Below are positions 57,167 to 64,000 of a stretch of 64,000 nucleotides of DNA, piece after piece. The stretch comes from Chloroflexota bacterium (GTDB lineage Bacteria; Chloroflexota; Anaerolineae; Aggregatilineales; Phototrophicaceae): positions 1-64,000 of the forward strand of contig JAPOVL010000046.1 of NCBI GenBank assembly GCA_026708115.1. The letters are read 5' to 3'. The position numbers and the translations under genes are program-made. A model generated the notes under the pieces. The model was not told the DNA's origin, ran no database searches, and was given only the letters and a program-made list of their open reading frames with translations. Each line of letters begins with the position of its first letter. The first letter of the stretch is position 1.

Positions 57167-57256
57167 GCCGCTCGGCGGCAGCGAAAAGGCCAGCCGCGCC
57201 AAGGCAAAATCGAAAGCCGTCTCGTCGCATGAGCGAGCGGTTTACGTAAACAGGAG
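57166..57256 (+). repeat. 92-bp three-palindrome element, copy 4
   Basis: AGCCGCTCGGCGGCAGCG ... GGTTTACGTAAACAGGAG; perfect GTTTACGTAAAC palindrome. Between two convergent genes, so the AGGAG end here serves no gene. Adjoins the stop of the amidohydrolase and the stop of the MBL gene (57261). Confidence 0.8.
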
Positions 57257-57260
57257 CGCA

Positions 57261-58244
57261 TCAGTTCAAACGAAATCGATAGACCTCGCCCTCAAGTTGG
57301 GTCACTTGTCCGCGCTCACCCAAAAGTTGCAAATGCGCCAGCGCCTCGGCCATGGCGAAGCGCCATTCATGCGGCGTGAAGCGCTCGAAGGGGAAGATGA
57401 CCATCGAAATCTCGCGCACTGTGGTCGCGCCGCCGGCGATGGCGTCCAGGGTATGGCCCAGGCGCTGGTCATGATGGTCCAGCAGTTCTTCGATACGGCC
57501 GCGCCAATCGCTGATCAGCCACTTGTGCCCGGGCAGCGCCAGCCGCACATCGAGTTGGAGGAGCGCTGTCAGCGAATCCAGGAAGCGCCGCAGGGGATTG
57601 GGCTGGCTATGCTGCCAGGCGCCGATGTTCGGCGTGATCTTCATCAGCACATGATCGCCGCACAACATGAGCCGATCATCGGAGTCATAAAAGATCAACT
57701 GACCGTCGCTGTGCCCGGGCGCGTGAATGGCGCGGAAGTCGCGCTTACCGATGCGAACGACGCTTTCCGCCGCGAGGTAGTCCTGCCGCAGCGGATGCGG
57801 CCGAGTCGCATCGCGCGTGCTGCCCAGCGCGCCTTCGACTTCGTCGATGGTAACCTGATCTACGCCGCAGGCGAGCAGCCATTGGTGATAGCGCGCGGTG
57901 TTGCGCGGGTTGTAGAAGTATTGCGCTTGGGGCTTTTCCAACTCGGGAATGTATAGCGGCATCGGCCGCTCGACGAGTCGCTGCCACCAGCCGGCCATGC
58001 CGAAGTGGTCCGGGTGCATGTGGGTCAGGATGATCTTATCGATATCGTCTGGCGCGATGTGAAGCTGATTCAGGGCGGAAGTCCACTGTGCTTGCGCTGG
58101 CGGAGTGTTCAAGCCGGTATCGACCAGGGTCCAACCGCCGTCGCCGCGCAGCAGGTAGCAATTGACGATGTTGAGCGCGTAGGGCAGGGGGATCTGGACT
58201 TGTACGATGTCGTCGGTGATGTGGGTGACGCCGTCAGCGGTCAT
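57261..58244 (-). CDS. MBL-fold metallo-hydrolase
   Basis: 327-aa metallo-beta-lactamase-fold protein. Metal motif THMHPDH (His75, His77, Asp79, His80), further ligands in HAPGHSDGQ and LCGDHVL, final His in LALPGHKW. C-terminal helical/winged-helix domain as in LACTB2-like hydrolases (thioesterase or endoribonuclease branch). ATG at 58244. Convergent with the catabolic cluster across a 92-bp repeat. Specific substrate not assignable. Confidence 0.92.
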   Translation of the reverse strand: MTADGVTHITDDIVQVQIPLPYALNIVNCYLLRGDGGWTLVDTGLNTPPAQAQWTSALNQLHIAPDDIDKIILTHMHPDHFGMAGWWQRLVERPMPLYIPELEKPQAQYFYNPRNTARYHQWLLACGVDQVTIDEVEGALGSTRDATRPHPLRQDYLAAESVVRIGKRDFRAIHAPGHSDGQLIFYDSDDRLMLCGDHVLMKITPNIGAWQHSQPNPLRRFLDSLTALLQLDVRLALPGHKWLISDWRGRIEELLDHHDQRLGHTLDAIAGGATTVREISMVIFPFERFTPHEWRFAMAEALAHLQLLGERGQVTQLEGEVYRFRLN

Positions 58245-58582
58245 GGCAGGCCTTGCAGGTCGGTTGGCAGGGAGCAGTATATCATTGATTCTCTGAAGTG
58301 TTGCAGGGCCGCAGATCCGATTGTGTATCCTTATTTAGTTGAAATACTTTTGGCCAGACCGCGATATGAGATCCTTAACCCAAAATACGAACGATTTGGT
58401 AAGGGCGACTGACCTCCTTGTGGGTGTCTACGCGCGCCCGATACTCATTCAGTTTCTACTCGTCGAGCGCTCCATCGGATTGCCCCTACCGGTTGTCAAG
58501 TTGTTGTTCTTTATCTCAACCGATTTCGATACACTGTTGAGGGTACGACCATCATTGGAAAAAGGCCGGAAGGATGAGCCAG
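58245..58582. other. Intergenic region with repeat B copy 2
   Basis: About 340 bases without a gene. Mostly repeat B copy 2 (58379-58533). The remaining left part is AT-rich and probably holds the MBL promoter. Confidence 0.5.
58379..58533 (+). repeat. ~165-bp dispersed repeat B, copy 2 (decayed)
   Basis: Aligns with 29254-29420 (CCCAAAATAC.AACGAT.TGGTA; CGGAT.GCCCCTACCG; GTTCTTTATCTCAACCGATTTCGATACA). The hairpin arm has lost pairing in this copy, and internal bases are deleted relative to copy 1. Confidence 0.65.
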
Positions 58583-59269
58583 CTAAGGCTTGGCCTCGGA
58601 AATATCCCCGGTGAAGAGGTAGAACTTGATCCCGAAGGGCGTCATCAGCGTGGCGTGGGACAAGTCGTTGCTGTCGCCGCTGTCCATAAAAGCGCCGAGC
58701 TCGAAGCCTTCTTCGACCAGGGCTTCGTTGACCGCTTTCATATTCGGGTCGAAGTGCGTGATGGAAAAGGGCTCGATCATGCCGTACTGATGTATGCCGA
58801 TCAGGTACAGGTCGTCGCACCAAATGCCCCAAGGCATGGGCTGAGTATATTTGCCCAGCGTTTCATAGCCGGCCGCTTCCCAGAAGGCGCCTTCCGTTTC
58901 CAGATCGTCCGTCATCACCGAAAGTTCACCAAACTTGCCCAGCCGCGTGATATCGGGGGCCATGGCGACGCCGTCATGCGGCAGTTGGCGTGGCGCCGGG
59001 GCGGGATCCAGCAGGATCTTGACGCCAGTCGGACTGGTCAGCGCATTGTCGACGATGTCCAGCCCGCTGGCCTTGAGCGCGTCAATATCGCTGCCGTAGT
59101 AGCGCAGGCTGGGGTTTTCGCCCCCGCCGGTCAAGAGATGCAGGTGATAGCGGCCATCGGTGTAGACGTCATCGCCCGCTGCGACCAAGCCCAGTTTACT
59201 GTAGTAGGCACCGGCCGCGACTGTGTCATCCACAAAATTCAGTACCTCGACATAGGTTCCCAATTTCAT
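58583..59269 (-). CDS. VOC (glyoxalase/bleomycin-resistance) superfamily protein
   Basis: 228-aa protein of two VOC-type beta-alpha-beta-beta-beta modules (about 1-100 and 118-220). Starts TYVEVLNFVDDTVAAGAYYSKLGLVAA; the second module has ELSVMTDDLETEGAFWEAAGYETLGKY. ATG at 59269. Metal ligands are not obvious enough to call an enzyme activity. Followed on the minus strand by unrelated genes; its upstream neighbour is the BtrH-like gene, 28 bases away on the same strand. Confidence 0.85.
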   Translation of the reverse strand: MKLGTYVEVLNFVDDTVAAGAYYSKLGLVAAGDDVYTDGRYHLHLLTGGGENPSLRYYGSDIDALKASGLDIVDNALTSPTGVKILLDPAPAPRQLPHDGVAMAPDITRLGKFGELSVMTDDLETEGAFWEAAGYETLGKYTQPMPWGIWCDDLYLIGIHQYGMIEPFSITHFDPNMKAVNEALVEEGFELGAFMDSGDSNDLSHATLMTPFGIKFYLFTGDISEAKP

Positions 59270-59297
59270 GCTGAATTCTCCTTCCCTAACAGTTGTG

Positions 59298-60473
59298 CTA
59301 TTGCATCGCTTGTTTCAGCGCATCCAGGGCGGATTGTTCGACCTCAAAAATGGTATGGAGTTGCTCGCCCATGCGCTCGAAAAGGGCATCGGTCGCGCTC
59401 TGGTCGAGCGGCCAGCCATCCAGATTATTAGACGTTTCCAGTGCCTCCAAGTCCCCCATGGCCTCTGCGAGGCTCGATGGATCTTGTCCCGCGAAGGCGG
59501 CATAACGCGCGCGCATCAGCGCTTTGGTTTCGGCGAAGACAGGCAGATCATCGGAAAGCGCCATTTCGGCCAGGGCGCGCCACTCGGTCGCGCAGGCGCG
59601 ATAGCGTTCCGCCGCCCGGACCAGATCGACAGCGAGTATGGCCCCCGCTTCCAGCAGGAAATCGGCATAGATCTCCCGCAGTCCAGCGCCTTCGGTATCG
59701 TCCAGCGTGATGCCTTCGTAGACGCTGCGCAAGGTCACATACAAGCCGGCGCGGCGCGCGAAGACCACCCGCCAGCTTTTCTTATTCGTAGCGTGAGTCA
59801 TCAACTTCGCCCATTTCTGGTACACAGGCAAAGAAAAAGACTCGGAACTGCGGCTAAGGTGGGAGATATGGTCGTCAATGCCGGCCTGTATTGCGCTTAC
59901 TAGATCGAAAGATGACGATGGAGTCAGATACATGCTGCGCTGTTTGTTGGAAGGTATCGGTTCCCGCGCGATGGCCAGCACGTCGCGGCTTAATGACCAT
60001 GGGCTGGCGCTCAGGTCATCGACTCGATAGGACGCGTTCCCGGCGTCTTCGACCCGAATGAAATGGATGCTATGTCCCTTTTGCGCTGGCGGGAGTCCGT
60101 GATAGGGCAGGCTGGCTTTGTCGGTCCAGAGCAAGGCCGTCCCGCTCGCAGCCAAGGCGTCGTCGAGATTGGCCTGCGCCTTCTTGACACTGGTGGTTTC
60201 ACGCATGTCGACCGCGACATTGAGGCGCTCGCAGGCGTTTTTGAGGAAGTCGGCGTCGTAATTCCAGCGATTGCGGAAACCAAGCACAATCAGCGCCGAA
60301 TCGTATTTGTCGAATTCCCACAGAATATATCCAGCGCCCAATCCGCCGCCGATGCCCAGGATCATCGCCTCACTCAAGGGTTGGCCTGTTCGCGGATCGC
60401 GGAGGCCCTGGCGCGTCAAGGCATTTCTCAGGACTGACGTGGCGGCATGCTTTCCGCCGTATGCCTCTTTCAT
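59298..60473 (-). CDS. BtrH N-terminal / DUF4872 domain protein
   Basis: 391-aa protein. N-terminal BtrH-type domain: GGKHAATSVLRNALTRQGL, then PLSEAMILGIGGGLGAGYILWEF, the family's most conserved stretch. C-terminal DUF4872-like helical domain (from about residue 190). BtrH in butirosin synthesis is an acyl-transferring cysteine-peptidase-like enzyme; many relatives stand alone, as here, with no biosynthetic cluster visible. ATG at 60473 with GGGAG upstream. Follows the SRPBCC gene on the same strand by 27 bases. Confidence 0.8.
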   Translation of the reverse strand: MKEAYGGKHAATSVLRNALTRQGLRDPRTGQPLSEAMILGIGGGLGAGYILWEFDKYDSALIVLGFRNRWNYDADFLKNACERLNVAVDMRETTSVKKAQANLDDALAASGTALLWTDKASLPYHGLPPAQKGHSIHFIRVEDAGNASYRVDDLSASPWSLSRDVLAIAREPIPSNKQRSMYLTPSSSFDLVSAIQAGIDDHISHLSRSSESFSLPVYQKWAKLMTHATNKKSWRVVFARRAGLYVTLRSVYEGITLDDTEGAGLREIYADFLLEAGAILAVDLVRAAERYRACATEWRALAEMALSDDLPVFAETKALMRARYAAFAGQDPSSLAEAMGDLEALETSNNLDGWPLDQSATDALFERMGEQLHTIFEVEQSALDALKQAMQ

Positions 60474-60500
60474 ATTGAGCTGCTCCCGCGTCTTCGGCGA

Positions 60501-61448
60501 TCAAGCATCCAATTGTAGGTCAGATTGTACCAGTTTCTCTTGCATCTCGTGCATGGACTTGGGGTAAATCTGCGCCCAGGGATGACCGTCCAGCGGGATG
60601 GCAGGCGGCCGCCAAGTCTCGCCGTATTCCGCTACCGAGCGGATCCAGTTCAGGTAGTTCAGCCAGCCGATCCAAATGCCGTTGTTGGGAAAGTCCGGCG
60701 AGAAGCCGCTATGATCAAAACGGATGCGCGTCTTGCCGGCAAGGCGCTCGAGCCGCCAGGTGGCCCGGGTAGGCGCCTCATCCCCCATCTGCCAACTGAT
60801 GGTCAGTCCTTGGTTATCCGCGAAGTCGACCACGCGGATGCCCTCGATGCCCCAGCCCAGATCATATTCTCCACCTGGCTTTAGCTCTACTTGCGCTTGA
60901 TTCGCGATCCAGCGTTCAATCAAGTTTGGACGGGTCAAAACAGCAAAGATACGCTCTGGCGAAGTAGTAGAGTCAAGCGTGTGCTCAATGTCGCCCGTCA
61001 TAGGCTGGCTGAAATCGACGCGGGCCTCGCAGGATTTGCCATCGATATAACGGCGCAGGTTCTCCAGATGTACGAACCAGAAATCCTCGAGGGTGAAGGT
61101 CTCGGCCTCCGTTTGTCCTTCGCGTTGATGAATCAAGGTCAGCGCTGTCCGCTCGGCGTCCAGGCCCCGAAGCAAAATCGTCACTTTGCTGGCAGCCTGT
61201 CCCAGATTCCAGGTGAATTTGAGCAGCCGATCGACTTTATGCGCCAGCAGTGTCAGATGCTTGTCATCGCGGCTCGGGTTAAAGGGCGTCGCCAGACCCC
61301 AAAACAGGAAGCGTCCGGCAGCCAGATCAATATCGGCGGATTCCGACAGCCAGGCCTGCGCGCCATCCGTCGTCGTCAAGGCGCGATATACTGCAGACGG
61401 GCTAGCATCGATATGCACTTGCATGGCGATAGATTTCATTTCACTCAC
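60501..61448 (-). CDS. Double SRPBCC/AHSA1-domain protein
   Basis: 315-aa protein of two START-like (AHSA1) domains: residues about 1-145 (VHIDASPSAVYRALTTTDGAQAWLSE...) and about 150-290 (IEHTLDSTTSPERIFAVLTRPNLIERWI...). Each has the W-F/L...W-x-x-E/D pattern of this lipid- and small-molecule-binding fold. GTG start at 61448 (SEMKSIAMQ). First of a small minus-strand run (SRPBCC, BtrH-like, VOC) with short gaps, possibly one transcript. Function unknown. Confidence 0.85.
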   Translation of the reverse strand: MSEMKSIAMQVHIDASPSAVYRALTTTDGAQAWLSESADIDLAAGRFLFWGLATPFNPSRDDKHLTLLAHKVDRLLKFTWNLGQAASKVTILLRGLDAERTALTLIHQREGQTEAETFTLEDFWFVHLENLRRYIDGKSCEARVDFSQPMTGDIEHTLDSTTSPERIFAVLTRPNLIERWIANQAQVELKPGGEYDLGWGIEGIRVVDFADNQGLTISWQMGDEAPTRATWRLERLAGKTRIRFDHSGFSPDFPNNGIWIGWLNYLNWIRSVAEYGETWRPPAIPLDGHPWAQIYPKSMHEMQEKLVQSDLQLDA

Positions 61449-61585
61449 GGTAGTTCTTTCTTAACTGGAGAATCGGAAAGTTTGTCACGAGCCTAATGGA
61501 GATTCGTCTCGCGCGGAAGGTCCATTTAGGCCCGAAAGGGCGGATTAGCGGTTGATTAATCAGGTTGTAATGAAAAGGACTTATC

Positions 61586-64000
61586 TCATCTGCCGACCAT
61601 GCAGGGCCGGCCACGGCGCATGAGCGTGACAAGAAGGAACAAGGCCGCAACCCAGAGAAGTGCGCCGCCCGCCAAGGCGACTCGCCACAGCGTCGGCTCA
61701 AATGCGAAGACGACGCGGCTCTGCCCAGCGGGCACTTGCAGCGCGCGAAAGATCACATTGGCGCGGAGGATCGGTGTCGCTTCGCCGTTAATGCTGGCTG
61801 TCCAGCCAGGATAGTAAGCATCGCGCAAGATCAAATAAGCCGGCGCGGACGACTCAACCTGTAAAACTGTCCGCGTATCAGCATATTCGACGATGGTCAC
61901 TTGTCCGGGTTGATCGACGGCGAGCGCGTCCAGGCCGGCGTCTCCGTGAATGACATCCTGGTCGCCTTGGTCGATCACGCGCAAGGCTTCTTCACGACCC
62001 TGAAAGCTGTCCGGCAGGATGTGAACACGCGGCGCCAGATAGGCGCGCGATTCATTGAATCCATTGGACGGTACGCGGTAGACCTTGATTGCGCTGGAAA
62101 GGACGCGTTCGAAATCTGGCGGCTGCGCTTGCAGGTAAATCCCCTCTTTACCGCTGTAGGTGAAAGTGACCGCAAGAATACTGTGGTCGGATGCCAGAAT
62201 GGACGCCAAACCGGGGCGATCGGTGACGGTCAGCAGCAGACCGTTATCAAGCGCGCTGGCGTCGTTCCTGCCCGGCAACGGATCGGCGTGCAGGACGCGG
62301 GCTTGATCAAAGGGGTCGTCCGTCCAGGAAATCCCCTCGACCTCTTGCCAGAAGTCCGCCAATGCGGTGTCGTATGCGATATCGTCGTGCCAAATATCGT
62401 AGACCTTGTCGACGATGAGATAGCGCGTATCGGTCATCTGCAGCCAAGGCAATTCAGGAATACAGGCACCGCTGCATGCGGGCAAGGCCATCCGCTCCCC
62501 AAGTCGGCCATCGACGGCACGCGCCGCGCCCGCCGGCAGCAGCCGGGACGTGAATTGCGAATAGTAGACTGTGGGCGTGATGCCGCCCCCGAAGCCGTCT
62601 ATGGTCGGGATGCCCCAGGTGAGCGCGAGATTCGGCATCAGCATCTCTTGCTTCTTGACCGCGTCAAGGGCGTGGAACTGCGCGTTCAAATCCATGCCCA
62701 GGCGGTCGTAGCGGGCGCGCAAGGCGACGATATCGCCCGGATCGAAATAGATTTGACTGATGGACAGCGTCCGCCCCGGCGCCGTCTCTTCAGCCTGATA
62801 CGCCAGCAATTGACTGATGGTGAAGCGCTGGCCCAGATAGACTTCCGGCGGGCTAAGATCGTTATAGGGCAAGTTCTGCGCCGCAAGGAGCAATTCGACG
62901 AATACCAGCGCCAAGGCTGCGTAGGGCAGCCAACGATACCGCATGATCAGCAGCAAGAGCAAGAGCAACAGCGCCAGCGCCCAAAGCACCAGCGAGGAAT
63001 TGCTGATCGCGTTTCCGCCAAAGATAGCACCGGGCTCCGGCCGCAGCAGGAAACGCGTCAGCAAGATGAGGGCGGCGATTATCAGCCCGACCATCATGGC
63101 GCTGCCGCGTCTGTCTTGCACCTGCTCGTTCGAAGATCTGCGATCAATGGCGGAAAGACCCATACCCGCCAGAATTGACATGCCCAAGGTGAATAAAGCC
63201 AGGAAACGCGCCGGCACGCGAAACAGGTTGAATAACGGCAATTCCGCAAGCAACAGAAAGAGCGGACTGGCGCGTCCCAAGGCCAGAAGCAAGCCGAGAA
63301 GCGCCATGCCGATCCAGAGCCGTCGCAGCCCCGCAGGAAGATGGCCGGCAGCGAGGCCCCAAAGCGCCAATCCCAGCCCGATCACGCCCAGGTAAGCGAC
63401 ATACTCGCCGAAAAGCTGCCCGTCATAACTTGGTAGCAGGGCGCGCCCCAGCAGGTTAGGCGACAAGGAGAAGGCGGTGACTTCGCCGGCGCTAAAGCCG
63501 CTGCTGCGGTTGGACATGCCGATCAGTTCCAGGCTCGGCAGCAATTGCGGAATAGCCAGCAGCAGCGCCACCAGCGTGCATGCCGCTAGTAGCAAGAGCC
63601 GACGAGCGATCTGCAAGGGCCTTTCCCGCGCCGCCAGGCCAAGTCCGATGCCGTAAACGCCGAGACCGACGCCGCTGATGAAGACAGTCTGCGTATGCCC
63701 GCAGAATATTTGCAGGGCCCAGGCCAGGGCAAAGAACAACCCGTCTCGCCAGGGCCGTCCGCGCGTCACGGTCCGATGAAAGAGCGCGAAAAGAAAAGGC
63801 AGCCATGCCAGTCCTTGATACTGGTTGATCTGCTCGACATGCGCGCCGAGATAGCCGCTGAAGCTATAAACCAGCGCCGCCAACAGCGCCGGCATGACGC
63901 GCTTTTCGACGGCTTCACGGTACAAATAAAAGACGCCCAATCCAGCCAGGATGCTATGCAAAAGGATACTGATCTTGATCGCTAGCGGCGCGCGAAAGGG
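61586..64000 (-). CDS. YfhO-family membrane protein (5' end beyond window)
   Basis: At least 804 aa; the reading frame stays open to the window edge at 64000 (upstream codons read PFRAPLAIKISILLHSILAG), so the start lies outside and the TTG at 63961 is not the true start. About a dozen hydrophobic helices lie in the N-terminal two thirds (ALLAALVYSFSGYLGAHVEQINQYQGLAWLPFLFALF, split, is the family signature). A large extracytoplasmic domain follows, and one helix lies near the C-terminus. YfhO proteins are glycosyltransferase-like (GT-C fold) and linked to teichoic-acid or lipid glycosylation. Stop at 61586. Confidence 0.88.
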   Translation of the reverse strand, partial: PFRAPLAIKISILLHSILAGLGVFYLYREAVEKRVMPALLAALVYSFSGYLGAHVEQINQYQGLAWLPFLFALFHRTVTRGRPWRDGLFFALAWALQIFCGHTQTVFISGVGLGVYGIGLGLAARERPLQIARRLLLLAACTLVALLLAIPQLLPSLELIGMSNRSSGFSAGEVTAFSLSPNLLGRALLPSYDGQLFGEYVAYLGVIGLGLALWGLAAGHLPAGLRRLWIGMALLGLLLALGRASPLFLLLAELPLFNLFRVPARFLALFTLGMSILAGMGLSAIDRRSSNEQVQDRRGSAMMVGLIIAALILLTRFLLRPEPGAIFGGNAISNSSLVLWALALLLLLLLLIMRYRWLPYAALALVFVELLLAAQNLPYNDLSPPEVYLGQRFTISQLLAYQAEETAPGRTLSISQIYFDPGDIVALRARYDRLGMDLNAQFHALDAVKKQEMLMPNLALTWGIPTIDGFGGGITPTVYYSQFTSRLLPAGAARAVDGRLGERMALPACSGACIPELPWLQMTDTRYLIVDKVYDIWHDDIAYDTALADFWQEVEGISWTDDPFDQARVLHADPLPGRNDASALDNGLLLTVTDRPGLASILASDHSILAVTFTYSGKEGIYLQAQPPDFERVLSSAIKVYRVPSNGFNESRAYLAPRVHILPDSFQGREEALRVIDQGDQDVIHGDAGLDALAVDQPGQVTIVEYADTRTVLQVESSAPAYLILRDAYYPGWTASINGEATPILRANVIFRALQVPAGQSRVVFAFEPTLWRVALAGGALLWVAALFLLVTLMRRGRPCMVGR

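Overview
The window looks like a chromosomal segment of a free-living, heterotrophic Chloroflexota bacterium, probably of the Anaerolineae. This is inference from gene content: a CarD-type RNA polymerase regulator, several CSLREA/right-handed beta-helix secreted proteins, many carbohydrate ABC transporters of the MalFG type, a YfhO membrane protein and a bifunctional malic enzyme. No rRNA, tRNA, CRISPR array, integrase or transposase was recognised.

Layout. 103-6083: a sugar-uptake locus (two permeases and a binding protein on the minus strand) divergent from an IclR regulator and an aldehyde dehydrogenase on the plus strand. Three copies of one 19-bp palindrome lie at the two control regions, and one of them covers both divergent promoters. 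6106-13652: two very large secreted beta-helix proteins built of two and four copies of a CSLREA-to-DQLGNPRP module. 13838-25872: mostly housekeeping genes (nitrilase-type amidase, CarD, a toastrack-like protein, GNAT, DUF393, an SbcC-like ATPase without SbcD, PhyH dioxygenase, isocitrate/homoisocitrate dehydrogenase, malic enzyme). 26106-28090: two tandem mini beta-helix paralogues of identical length, bracketed by direct copies of a ~120-bp repeat. 28664-34959: Fur regulator, Gfo/Idh oxidoreductase plus sugar isomerase, His-rich CDF transporter, AlkZ-like winged-helix protein, lipoprotein cytochrome c and a small membrane protein.

35523-43669: a phage-derived region. An HK97-type prohead protease is fused in frame to the major capsid protein, with a second ribosome-binding site embedded at the fusion joint. 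A gp6-like connector and two tail-like genes follow in phage order, ending at a strong terminator. Non-phage genes sit between them: a HEAT-repeat pair with its own promoter and palindrome, and an MFS exporter with a stand-alone TipAS drug-binding domain. Terminase, portal, tape measure and integrase are absent, so this is a remnant or a domesticated set rather than an intact prophage. Next comes a secreted protein (43777-45189) with Cys-rich 50-residue repeats and an HEACH zinc site.

45312-57166: one long co-directional catabolic cluster made of an IclR regulator, a complete ABC importer (binding protein, two permeases, ATPase) and seven enzymes (SDR, HpcH/HpaI aldolase, Ldh-family dehydrogenase, xylose-isomerase-like TIM barrel, zinc alcohol dehydrogenase, BKACE/DUF849, amidohydrolase). 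Most of the enzyme genes abut or overlap. The set suggests uptake and breakdown of a sugar acid or related polyol through beta-keto-acid cleavage; the substrate cannot be read from the sequence. 57261-64000: minus-strand genes (MBL-fold hydrolase, VOC protein, BtrH/DUF4872 protein, double SRPBCC protein, and a YfhO protein cut by the window edge).

Several intergenic repeat families run through the window. The most striking is a ~92-bp element (4 copies) made of three palindromes and ending in an AAACAGGAG Shine-Dalgarno-like sequence, which in two copies is placed correctly before a start codon. There is also a family of GGGCGA-type hairpins whose stems differ by compensatory changes.
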